DNA of 64,000 nucleotides from Syntrophaceae bacterium UBA2210 (GTDB lineage Bacteria; Desulfobacterota; Syntrophia; Syntrophales; UBA2210). The notes below the pieces were generated by a model, which made no database searches, was not told where the DNA came from, and saw only the letters and a list, made by a program, of their open reading frames with translations. The position numbers were made by a program, and so were the translations under genes. The stretch spans positions 62,001 to 126,000 of the forward strand of contig DCUQ01000009.1 of assembly GCA_002327865.1 (NCBI GenBank), written 5' to 3'. Of the stretch, positions 36,166 through 43,337 are shown one piece after another (the first letter of the stretch is position 1; every line of letters starts with the position of its first letter).

Positions 36166-37799
36166 TGAATATCGGTCCTTACTCTTTTGATGAATATATT
36201 CAGCTGGTGAAATCGTTTCATGGCCACATCGCGCCCGGCATGATTGCCGGCGGGATTATGGTCGACATGGCCCTCAACAACAGACCGGCCGGGGAATTAT
36301 TCGACGCGCTTTGCGAAACGGAAAGCTGTCTTCCCGATGCGGTTCAACTCCTGACTCCCTGCACGGTGGGGAACGGGTGGCTTCGAATTGTCAACGTGGG
36401 GCGATACGCCGTCACGCTCTATGAAAAATACACAGGTGAAGGGATCCGGGTTTATCTCGATTCGTCTAAAATCGACAAGTGGCCGGTGATCAAGGAATGG
36501 TTTTTTAAACTCGTACCTAAGAAAAAACAGGATTCAAACGCTCTTTTTGCTCAGATAAGAGACGCCGGGGAAAATCTGTACAGTCTGCAGAGTGTGCAGG
36601 TCCAGCCACAATTCCTGGAAAGGCGGTCAAAGAAAGGCATCTCTATTTGTCCTTTGTGCGGCGAAGCCTATCCATCGAAAGACGGCGAAGTCTGCTCCGG
36701 CTGCAGCGATCAGAAATTGTACACGAATATAGCCGCCTCCCGCCCCAAGTCTGCAGGCAGGGGACCTTCATTGCAGGCCATATCGGTAGAAGATGCCGTC
36801 GGACGTTCTCTGCTGCATGACATGACCCGCATTATTCCCAGCAGTGAGAAGGGTCCTGCATTCAAGAATAAACATGTAGTGGAACGGAGCGATGTCGATC
36901 TTCTCCTGACGATGGGAAAGAAAAAGGTTTATGTCGAAGGAGCCATCGAACCCGGCGACGAGTGGGTTCATGAAGACAAAGCCGCGCTGGCAATGGGCAG
37001 GGCTATGGCGGGTGACGGGGTTATCTTCACGGATGTGCCGAGCGAAGGGAAGGTTACTTTCAGGGCGGAACATGACGGTCTTTTGGTTGTCGATGAAGAG
37101 CGCCTGTTCCATCTCAATTGTGTACCCGACGTTATGTGCGCCGGCAGACAGAGTTACTCCGTCGTATCCCAGGGCGACAAGATCGGCGGAACAAGGGCTA
37201 TCCCACTCTATATATCTCAGAGTAACATCGGTAAAGCCCTTGCGGTTCTTGGTGAAAATCCTCTCTTCTCCGTGCTTCCCATGCGGCAACCGCAAGTCGG
37301 CATTCTGGTGACCGGAACGGAAGTGTATGAGGGATTAGTGAAAGATGGTTTTGAGCCTCTCATACGGGGAAAACTGGAGCGACTGGGAGCAAAAACATTC
37401 CACTCGCGCGTTGTCTCCGATGACAGGAATGCTATTGTCGAGGCAATCAGGGAACTGATAGCCAAGGATATCGACCTGCTCGTTACGACGGGAGGAATGT
37501 CGGTGGACCCGGACGATGTTACCCGGGCGGGATTGGAAGACGCCGGGGCTACCGATATACTCTATGGTGTTCCCATACTGCCCGGGGCGATGACCCTCCT
37601 CGCCCGTATCGGAGACGTCCAGGTTATCGGTGTACCTGCCGGGGCATTGTATTTCAAAACGACCAGTTTTGATCTGCTCGTTCCGCGCCTCCTGGCCGGT
37701 ATTAGCATATCCCGGCACGACCTCGCCCGGATGGGCAGCGGTGCTTTCTGTCTCGAATGTAAGAACTGCACCTTTCCCATGTGTCCTTTCGGCCGATAA
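36165..37799 (+). CDS. FmdE-family / molybdopterin-binding (MoCF) fusion protein
   Basis: The 544-residue product starts with GTG overlapping the modC stop. Residues 1-150 resemble FmdE (VKSFHGHIAPGMIAGGIMVDMAL), then comes a zinc-ribbon-like CPLCGEAYPSKDGEVCSGC (about residue 163). The C-terminal half is a molybdopterin-binding domain of MogA/MoeA type, with ILVTGTEVYEG and LLVTTGGMSVDPDDV followed by PGAMTLLA and GVPAGALYF. The end is cysteine-rich (CLECKNCTFPMC). Being fourth in the mod operon, it probably inserts or senses metal during cofactor assembly. The exact role is not known to me. Confidence 0.82.
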   Translation: MNIGPYSFDEYIQLVKSFHGHIAPGMIAGGIMVDMALNNRPAGELFDALCETESCLPDAVQLLTPCTVGNGWLRIVNVGRYAVTLYEKYTGEGIRVYLDSSKIDKWPVIKEWFFKLVPKKKQDSNALFAQIRDAGENLYSLQSVQVQPQFLERRSKKGISICPLCGEAYPSKDGEVCSGCSDQKLYTNIAASRPKSAGRGPSLQAISVEDAVGRSLLHDMTRIIPSSEKGPAFKNKHVVERSDVDLLLTMGKKKVYVEGAIEPGDEWVHEDKAALAMGRAMAGDGVIFTDVPSEGKVTFRAEHDGLLVVDEERLFHLNCVPDVMCAGRQSYSVVSQGDKIGGTRAIPLYISQSNIGKALAVLGENPLFSVLPMRQPQVGILVTGTEVYEGLVKDGFEPLIRGKLERLGAKTFHSRVVSDDRNAIVEAIRELIAKDIDLLVTTGGMSVDPDDVTRAGLEDAGATDILYGVPILPGAMTLLARIGDVQVIGVPAGALYFKTTSFDLLVPRLLAGISISRHDLARMGSGAFCLECKNCTFPMCPFGR

Positions 37800-37886
37800 A
37801 AGCAGCAGCGCACCAAGCGCCGAGGCATAATATTCCAGCATGCATTACAAGGCTTAATCTCAACCATGCGAGCTATAGTTATTACC

Positions 37887-37915
37887 TTGACTTATAAAAC
37901 TCTTTTCCCTATAAG
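37887..37915 (+). promoter_or_regulatory. Likely modE promoter
   Basis: TTGACT (37887-37892), 17 bases, then TATAAG (37910-37915), the same hexamers and spacing as the modA promoter. It lies about 45 bases before the modE start. Confidence 0.65.
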
Positions 37916-37961
37916 GAATGTTCATAATCCATTGTAAACTGTTTGGGTGGCTTGAGGAATT

Positions 37962-38240
37962 ATGAAGATACGACATAAAATCTGGCTGGAAGAAGATGGA
38001 AAGGTGCTGTTCGGTCTGGGCCGTTACAAGCTGTTCAAGGCAATCGATGAATTACACAGCCTGAACGCGGCGGCAAAGCAATTGAACATGTCGTACCGGG
38101 CGGCATGGGGTCGGGTGAAAGCGTCCGAGGATCGAATGGGTAAAAAACTGGTTGAACGTTCCCAGGGAAAGGGTATGTACCTGACGGCTTACGCGATATT
38201 ACTCCTTGAACAATTTGACCGGTTGGAACAGCAGACATGA
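37962..38240 (+). CDS. modE: Short ModE-like regulator (DNA-binding domain only)
   Basis: The 92-residue product is the winged-helix N-terminal domain of ModE: FGLGRYKLFKAIDELHSLNAAAKQLNMSYRAAWGRVKASEDRMG is diagnostic. E. coli ModE is about 262 residues and binds molybdate with C-terminal domains, which are missing here. It must therefore sense metal through a partner or act differently. It has its own promoter after the mod operon. It is the obvious candidate to bind the six palindromes in the island, but that is inference. Confidence 0.88.
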   Translation: MKIRHKIWLEEDGKVLFGLGRYKLFKAIDELHSLNAAAKQLNMSYRAAWGRVKASEDRMGKKLVERSQGKGMYLTAYAILLLEQFDRLEQQT

Positions 38241-38243
38241 ACA

Positions 38244-38300
38244 TTCTTACAGGAGACTGGTCAAAGTCTCTCATCATCGCTCAAGAATAAAACCGGAAGT
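38244..38300 (+). repeat. Short intergenic repeat, copy 2 (first copy at 20849-20903)
   Basis: The 39-base core starting TTACAGGA matches copy 1 at 32 positions. It begins only a few bases after the modE stop. A small stem GAGACT/AGTCTC is present here but is not conserved in copy 1. Confidence 0.6.
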
Positions 38301-38517
38301 CGATCGGCAAAAAAATCTTCCGGCGAGCCGGACAGCAGAAAATAGTTAATCCGATTTTTGCTTTTCTTTTCACCTGTCGCTAGCGGCCTTTCTCCGCCCG
38401 GCATGTTGACAGGCAATTCATTTTACAATTTCCGATTTTAAAAATATCCCTGAAAAATGCCCGAGTATAACGAGTAATTTTCAATCACAGTAAAACGCGA
38501 GGCGTGGTTATTTTTGC

Positions 38518-38546
38518 TTGACAGTATGCCACAAATAACATATGTC
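38518..38546 (+). promoter_or_regulatory. Likely hydA promoter with island palindrome in the spacer
   Basis: TTGACA (38518-38523) is followed after 17 bases by TATGTC (38541-38546). The palindrome ATGCCA-CAAA-TAACAT (38526-38541) lies between, in the same register as at fdhA. This ties the hydrogenase to the regulator of Mo/W and formate genes although [FeFe] hydrogenase contains neither metal. Confidence 0.65.
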
Positions 38547-38797
38547 ATCGCTACCATAAGTTGCTATGGGAAAATTCTGCCGTTACCGGGAGATTATACA
38601 CCGGAAAGGCGAAACAGATCCGGAGACTGATCATAATCCTGCATATTGTGATTGTTACTTTATCTCTTAAAAACCGGATGTCCGGGAATGTGGAATCGCC
38701 GTTCAGGGTTGAACCCGATTTCTGTGGATTACATGTAGTTATTTAGAATCTTTTTCCGTTCTGGACATTCGTAAAATTTTAAAATGGAGGAATAAAA

Positions 38798-40072
38798 GTG
38801 AACGCAGAAGCCAGAACGTATCAGAAAGGAGAAATTCCCGGCATTATCAGGATCGATTCGGATACATGCAAGGGATGTGACTCCTGTAAACGCTACTGTC
38901 CCACAGGAGCTATTACGGGAATGTTCGGGGCCGCTCATGCTATCGACACGGAAAAATGTATCAATTGCGGCCAGTGCCTTATCAATTGTCCCTTTGGTGC
39001 CATCCATGAAACCGTCGATACTGTTGATACCGTCATTGCCAGTCTGCAGGATAAAAATATCACGGTTGTCGGTATACCCGCGCCCGCGGTCCGCGTGGCC
39101 ATCGGCGAGGAGTTCGGCATGGCCGACGGGTCCCTGGTCACGAAGGAGATGTACGGGGCTATGAAGAAAGCCGGGTTCGAAATTCTGGACAACAACTTCG
39201 CGGCGGATCTCACCATAATGGAGGAAGGAACTGAGTTTATAGTGCGGGCGCGACATGCCCTCTTCGGAGAGGAAGGCCATGGACATGTCGGACCGCTTCC
39301 GCAGTTTACCTCCTGCTGTCCGGCATGGATCAGATACGTAGAGACCAGATATCCGTCCCTGATCCCGAATCTTTCGTCCGCCAAGTCTCCCCAGCAGATG
39401 GCCGGCCCCCTCGCCAAGACATACGGGGCCCTGGAAATCTGGAAAAAACCACCGGAGAGCATATATACCGTAGGGATCATGCCCTGTACTGCAAAAAAGT
39501 TCGAGGCGTCCCGCCCTGAGTTCACCAGCGCATACCACTTCCTGAAGAAGGAAGGAAAAGCGGGTTCCGATACTCTCTACCCGGATATCGACACGGTGTT
39601 GACGACCCGTGATCTCGCACGGCTGTTCAAAAAAATGAAGCTCGACTTCAGGAAGGCGGGCGATGTTGAAGCCGGTCCGCTGGCGGAGTATACCGGCGCG
39701 GGTACGATCTTCGGGAATACGGGCGGTGTCATGGAGGCCGCGGTTCGAACGGCCTACAGGGTATTAACGGGCAACGAACTGGATCCCCTCGAGTTTAAAC
39801 CGGTAAGAGGCATGAAGGGTGTCAAGAGCGCCTCCGTCACCTTGATGGATACGAAGTATGGTAAGGAAGTAACCGTCAATCTGGCCGTTGTTAACGGCCT
39901 GCACGGCAATATAGAACCGGTCCTTGAACGTGTCATGGCGGGGACATCCCCGTACCATTTCATCGAAGTAATGACCTGCCCCGGCGGCTGCATTAACGGC
40001 GGCGGACAGCCTATCAAATCCGATGGATCTTCATGGCTGCGGGCCGCTTTGCCGTTGTTCGGCTGGAAGTGA
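38798..40072 (+). CDS. hydA: Periplasmic [FeFe] hydrogenase, catalytic subunit
   Basis: The 424-residue product (GTG start after GGAGGAAT) begins with two [4Fe-4S] clusters (CKGCDSCKRYC and CINCGQCLINC), then the three H-cluster signatures: TSCCPAW, MPCTAKKFE and CPGGCINGGG. It catalyses 2H+ + 2e- to H2 reversibly. It has no signal of its own; the small subunit gene next door has a Tat signal, so the pair should be exported together as in Desulfovibrio HydAB. A cytochrome b gene follows. In a syntroph it could make or consume H2 outside the membrane. Confidence 0.96.
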   Translation: MNAEARTYQKGEIPGIIRIDSDTCKGCDSCKRYCPTGAITGMFGAAHAIDTEKCINCGQCLINCPFGAIHETVDTVDTVIASLQDKNITVVGIPAPAVRVAIGEEFGMADGSLVTKEMYGAMKKAGFEILDNNFAADLTIMEEGTEFIVRARHALFGEEGHGHVGPLPQFTSCCPAWIRYVETRYPSLIPNLSSAKSPQQMAGPLAKTYGALEIWKKPPESIYTVGIMPCTAKKFEASRPEFTSAYHFLKKEGKAGSDTLYPDIDTVLTTRDLARLFKKMKLDFRKAGDVEAGPLAEYTGAGTIFGNTGGVMEAAVRTAYRVLTGNELDPLEFKPVRGMKGVKSASVTLMDTKYGKEVTVNLAVVNGLHGNIEPVLERVMAGTSPYHFIEVMTCPGGCINGGGQPIKSDGSSWLRAALPLFGWK

Positions 40073-40088
40073 TTGAAAGGAGAAAGAT

Positions 40089-40406
40089 ATGGAAGAGAGA
40101 AATTATCAATATGAAGAAAATCCCTCATATGTTTCACGGAGGGAGTTTATTACCATCGGCGGTATCGTAATCGCCATCCTTGCCCTTCCCGCCGTATGGA
40201 TAAGGTCGGTGGTTGTAAAACGAAACAACTATATTCGTGCACGGATCAGCGGATTGTACAAGGACGATAAGGGCTCCCGGATCCGGGTCAGTCACAAAAA
40301 CAGCGGTGTGGCAAAGCTTTATAAAAATTTCGCCGGGCATCCCCTGAGCGAAGTTTCGGAAGAACTGTTTCACACTAAAGACTATGTAAATAGAACACTT
40401 ATCTAA
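40089..40406 (+). CDS. hydB: [FeFe] hydrogenase small subunit with Tat signal
   Basis: The 105-residue product has the Tat motif SRREFITIGG followed by a hydrophobic stretch, then the small-subunit region NSGVAKLYKNFAGHPLSEVSEELFHTKDY that wraps the large subunit. It carries the heterodimer through the Tat pathway. GAAAGGAG precedes its ATG, 16 bases after hydA. Confidence 0.93.
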   Translation: MEERNYQYEENPSYVSRREFITIGGIVIAILALPAVWIRSVVVKRNNYIRARISGLYKDDKGSRIRVSHKNSGVAKLYKNFAGHPLSEVSEELFHTKDYVNRTLI

Positions 40407-40420
40407 AAGGAGTAGATCCG

Positions 40421-41074
40421 ATGAGTAGGAATCAAACGTGGATATTAAAACATCCCTGGAGCGTAAGAAGTTTTCATTATCTGCTTGTACTGAGTTTCAT
40501 ACCACTGGCCATTACCGGTGTGGCGCTCTACTTCAAACCCTTCGATCAATCGACAATGAATCTGTACATGAGAATTCACGTGGTGACGGGTGTTATTCTG
40601 ACGCTGGATGCCGTTGCCTATTTTATAATCGGTTTTGACCGTGTTATAGCGTTTATCAAGAGAAGTTTTTCATTCTCGGCAAATGACATAAAGTGGTTTT
40701 CAGTATTGGGCGGATACCCCCAGAAATTCCTCTTGAAAAAAAAGGTTACCCTTCCCCCTATGGGGAAGTATAACTCCGGCCAGAAATTGTTCGGCGTCTG
40801 TGTACTGATCGGCGGAACGATTCTCATCGCTACGGGTTGGGGACTCTGGGCATTCCCTCATATTCTCCCACACGGTACCGGATCCCTGTTTGGAACGCTT
40901 CATCTTGTATTTGGCTGGATATTGATCCTGTTTCTGCTGGTCCATGTCTTCCTGGGGATTTACATGTTTGACGACTTCAAGGCGATGTTCCTGCATGGAA
41001 AAATCCCGTATGAAGAAGCCAAGGAAATAGCACCGATCTGGGTGGAACGGGAACTGATGAAAGTCGAGCGGTAA
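40421..41074 (+). CDS. Cytochrome b membrane subunit for the periplasmic hydrogenase
   Basis: The 217-residue product has four membrane helices with paired histidines (VRSFHY near residue 19, MRIHVVTG, GTLHLVFG and LLVHVFLG), as in FdnI-type dihaem cytochromes b. AAAAGGAGTAG precedes the start, 14 bases after hydB. It should anchor HydAB and link H2 to the quinone pool. Classical Desulfovibrio HydAB lacks such a subunit and uses cytochrome c3, so this is an unusual arrangement. Confidence 0.88.
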   Translation: MSRNQTWILKHPWSVRSFHYLLVLSFIPLAITGVALYFKPFDQSTMNLYMRIHVVTGVILTLDAVAYFIIGFDRVIAFIKRSFSFSANDIKWFSVLGGYPQKFLLKKKVTLPPMGKYNSGQKLFGVCVLIGGTILIATGWGLWAFPHILPHGTGSLFGTLHLVFGWILILFLLVHVFLGIYMFDDFKAMFLHGKIPYEEAKEIAPIWVERELMKVER

Positions 41075-41182
41075 GATAATCATTCGAAAGATGCGAATGT
41101 CACGGTTATCTTCTATTCGCCGGTTTGAAGGTTGCAGCCCGATAATTTCTAACTACCCTATATTGTTAAAGGAGTATTGAAG

Positions 41183-42937
41183 ATGGCTTTGGTAACAGTA
41201 ACCATAGACAACACAAAAACTAAGGTCGAAGAGGGAAGCACTGTCCTGGAAGCGGCACGCGCAGCGGGCATTACCATACCGACTTTGTGTGCATTTCCGG
41301 AGATAGGACATACTCCCGGTGCCTGCCGGGTCTGCGTGGTAGAGGTGGAACACCAGCGGGCGCTGGTTGCTTCGTGCGTATTTCCCGTCAGTGAAGGAAT
41401 GGTAATCCATACGAATTCCGATCGTGTCCGCAAGGCCCGCAGGATGGTTGTCGAATTACTGCTCGCAAATCACCCGCCGGAATGCAACACCTGCGTCCGG
41501 AACGGAAATTGCGAACTTCAGAAAGTAGCCGAGCAGGTAGGTCTGAGGGAAATACGATTCGATACCGTCTTCCCGCCGAAGGAAGACATCATCGATGCAT
41601 CCAGTCCGTCCATTGTAAGAGATTCGAGGAAATGTATCCTCTGTAACAGATGTGTAACGGTATGTGAACAGGTCCAGACCGTTGCCGCGCTTACACCGGC
41701 AGGTAGAGGTAGCAGTGCACGCGTCGTGCCGGCATTCGACCTTCCGCTAAACGAAACGAACTGTACAAACTGCGGTCAGTGCGTCATGGCATGCCCCGTC
41801 GGTGCCTTATATGAAAAAGATCAGACGGACGAGGTCTGGAAGGTACTGAATGATCCTTCGAAACATGTGGTGGTTCAGGAAGCTCCGGCCATCAGAGCCG
41901 CCCTGGGAGAAGAGTTCGGCATGCCCGCCGGTTCCCTCGTCACGGGGAAAATGCTCGCCGCCTTGAGACGGTTAGGTTTCGACCGGGTTTTCGATACTAA
42001 TTTCACCGCCGACCTGACGATTATGGAAGAGGGTCACGAACTGCTGAAAAGAGTCAAAGAAGGTGGAAAGCTTCCTCTTATAACCTCATGTTCTCCCGGG
42101 TGGATCAAGTTCTGCGAACATTTTTATCCGGATCTGCTGGATAATATTTCAACATGTAAATCTCCGCAGCAGATGTTCGGCCCGATGGCAAAAACATACT
42201 ACGCAGAATCCGTGGACATCGATCCTGCAAATATTATCGTCGTTTCGGTAATGCCCTGCACGGCGAAAAAGTTTGAAGCTCAGAGACCGGAAATGAATGA
42301 CAGCGGCCACCGGGATGTGGATATAGTGCTTACCACCAGGGAACTTGCCAGAATGATACGGGAAGCAGGCATAGACTTTGTAAATCTTCCCGACGAAGAA
42401 CCCGATCTTCCCATGGGTGAATACACCGGTGCCGCCACAATCTTCGGGGCAACCGGCGGTGTCATGGAAGCGGCACTCCGTACAGCGTATGCAGTAGTCA
42501 CCGGAGAAAGCCTCAAAAATCTCGATATCATGCCGGTTCGCGGGCTGGACGGCGTCAAAGCCGCCGCGGTGAATATCCCCGGAATCGGAGAGGTAAAGGT
42601 CGCAGTGGCTCACGGTCTGGGGAACGCGAGAAAAGTGCTGGATAAAGTCCGGTCCGGTGAAGCCGATTACCACTTCATCGAGATCATGGCCTGTCCCGGC
42701 GGATGCATCGGTGGCGGGGGACAGCCTATTCCCACAAACAACGAGATAAGACGCCTGCGGAGCGATGCCCTTTACCAGGACGACAGTTCCGTACAGGAAA
42801 ACAGGCAGTCTCATGAGAATCAATCCGTCCAGAAAGCTTATGAAACTTTTCTGAAAGAGCCGCTGGGGCACAAATCACACAAGCTGCTCCACACTCATTA
42901 TACGGAGCGGGGAACGGATGTGCCGCACAAGGGATAA
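41183..42937 (+). CDS. Cytosolic [FeFe] hydrogenase with NuoG-like N-terminus and fused small-subunit tail
   Basis: The ATG at 41183 has GGAG eight bases upstream, giving 584 residues. Domains in order are [2Fe-2S] (CAFPEIGHTPGACRVC), His-Cys [4Fe-4S] (NHPPECNTCVRNGNC), two [4Fe-4S] (CILCNRCVTVC and CTNCGQCVMAC), and the H-cluster motifs TSCSPGW, MPCTAKKFE and CPGGCIGGGG. A small-subunit-like tail (EPLGHKSHKLLH) ends it. This is the M3 plan of clostridial and multimeric enzymes. No NuoE/NuoF-like partners are adjacent, so it may use ferredoxin or partners encoded elsewhere. Confidence 0.95.
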   Translation: MALVTVTIDNTKTKVEEGSTVLEAARAAGITIPTLCAFPEIGHTPGACRVCVVEVEHQRALVASCVFPVSEGMVIHTNSDRVRKARRMVVELLLANHPPECNTCVRNGNCELQKVAEQVGLREIRFDTVFPPKEDIIDASSPSIVRDSRKCILCNRCVTVCEQVQTVAALTPAGRGSSARVVPAFDLPLNETNCTNCGQCVMACPVGALYEKDQTDEVWKVLNDPSKHVVVQEAPAIRAALGEEFGMPAGSLVTGKMLAALRRLGFDRVFDTNFTADLTIMEEGHELLKRVKEGGKLPLITSCSPGWIKFCEHFYPDLLDNISTCKSPQQMFGPMAKTYYAESVDIDPANIIVVSVMPCTAKKFEAQRPEMNDSGHRDVDIVLTTRELARMIREAGIDFVNLPDEEPDLPMGEYTGAATIFGATGGVMEAALRTAYAVVTGESLKNLDIMPVRGLDGVKAAAVNIPGIGEVKVAVAHGLGNARKVLDKVRSGEADYHFIEIMACPGGCIGGGGQPIPTNNEIRRLRSDALYQDDSSVQENRQSHENQSVQKAYETFLKEPLGHKSHKLLHTHYTERGTDVPHKG

Positions 42938-43029
42938 TCACCATCGATGAACGGCTGATAAACAGCAAACAATAAACAGAGGCCTGCGACAAGGATTTTT
43001 TCTGAACTCAAGGGCTGGGAAGAAACAAT

Positions 43030-43063
43030 AAAAACCCGGCCCTTTACTTAGGCCGGGTTTTTT
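43030..43063 (+). terminator. Intrinsic terminator after the cytosolic hydrogenase gene
   Basis: AAAACCCGGCC pairs with GGCCGGGTTTT around a 9-base loop and ends in a T-tract. It separates the structural hydrogenase genes from the maturation operon. Confidence 0.9.
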
Positions 43064-43079
43064 AGTGACGGAGACATTA

Positions 43080-43337
43080 ATGGAAGAAAAACGGGTTGGG
43101 TTTGTCGGAATCATAGTGAAAGACAGGAAAAAGGATGCCGCAAAAGTAAACGAAATATTGACCGAGTTCGGAGACATCGTGGTGGGGAGAATAGGGCTCC
43201 CGTATCGTGAACGGGGTGTAAGTGTCATCGCCGTCATTGTCGACGGATCGACGAACGATATCGGATCGATGACGGGGAAACTCGGCATGCTTGACGATGT
43301 AACCGTCAAATCGGCGCTGGCGAAGCAAAATGGGTAA
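43080..43337 (+). CDS. TM1266-family [FeFe] hydrogenase system regulator
   Basis: The ATG at 43080 follows GGAGAC and gives 85 residues; an upstream GTG at 43065 touches the terminator and is less likely. The sequence VGFVGIIVKDRKKDAAKVNEILTEFG and GLPYRERGVSVIAVIVDGSTNDIGSMTGKLG matches the small ACT-like TM1266 family found with hydEFG. It may regulate hydrogenase expression or maturation. It overlaps aspA by 8 bases and starts the maturation operon. Confidence 0.85.
   Translation: MEEKRVGFVGIIVKDRKKDAAKVNEILTEFGDIVVGRIGLPYRERGVSVIAVIVDGSTNDIGSMTGKLGMLDDVTVKSALAKQNG

Larger units (their letters stand above)
38241..38797. other. Long intergenic region upstream of the periplasmic hydrogenase
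   Basis: It carries repeat copy 2 (38244-38300) and the promoter with palindrome at 38518-38546, leaving a leader of about 245 bases before hydA. A 61-codon frame at 38561-38746 has no recognisable family and is not called. No tRNA or known riboswitch is seen. Confidence 0.6.

Noticed and set aside
38561..38746. 61-codon frame in the hydA leader
   Set aside because: No ribosome site and no recognisable sequence; it lies in the expected untranslated leader.
41096..41120. Another palindrome copy before the cytosolic hydrogenase
   Set aside because: AATGTCACGGTTATC has only one matching arm; the other does not fit TRRCAT.
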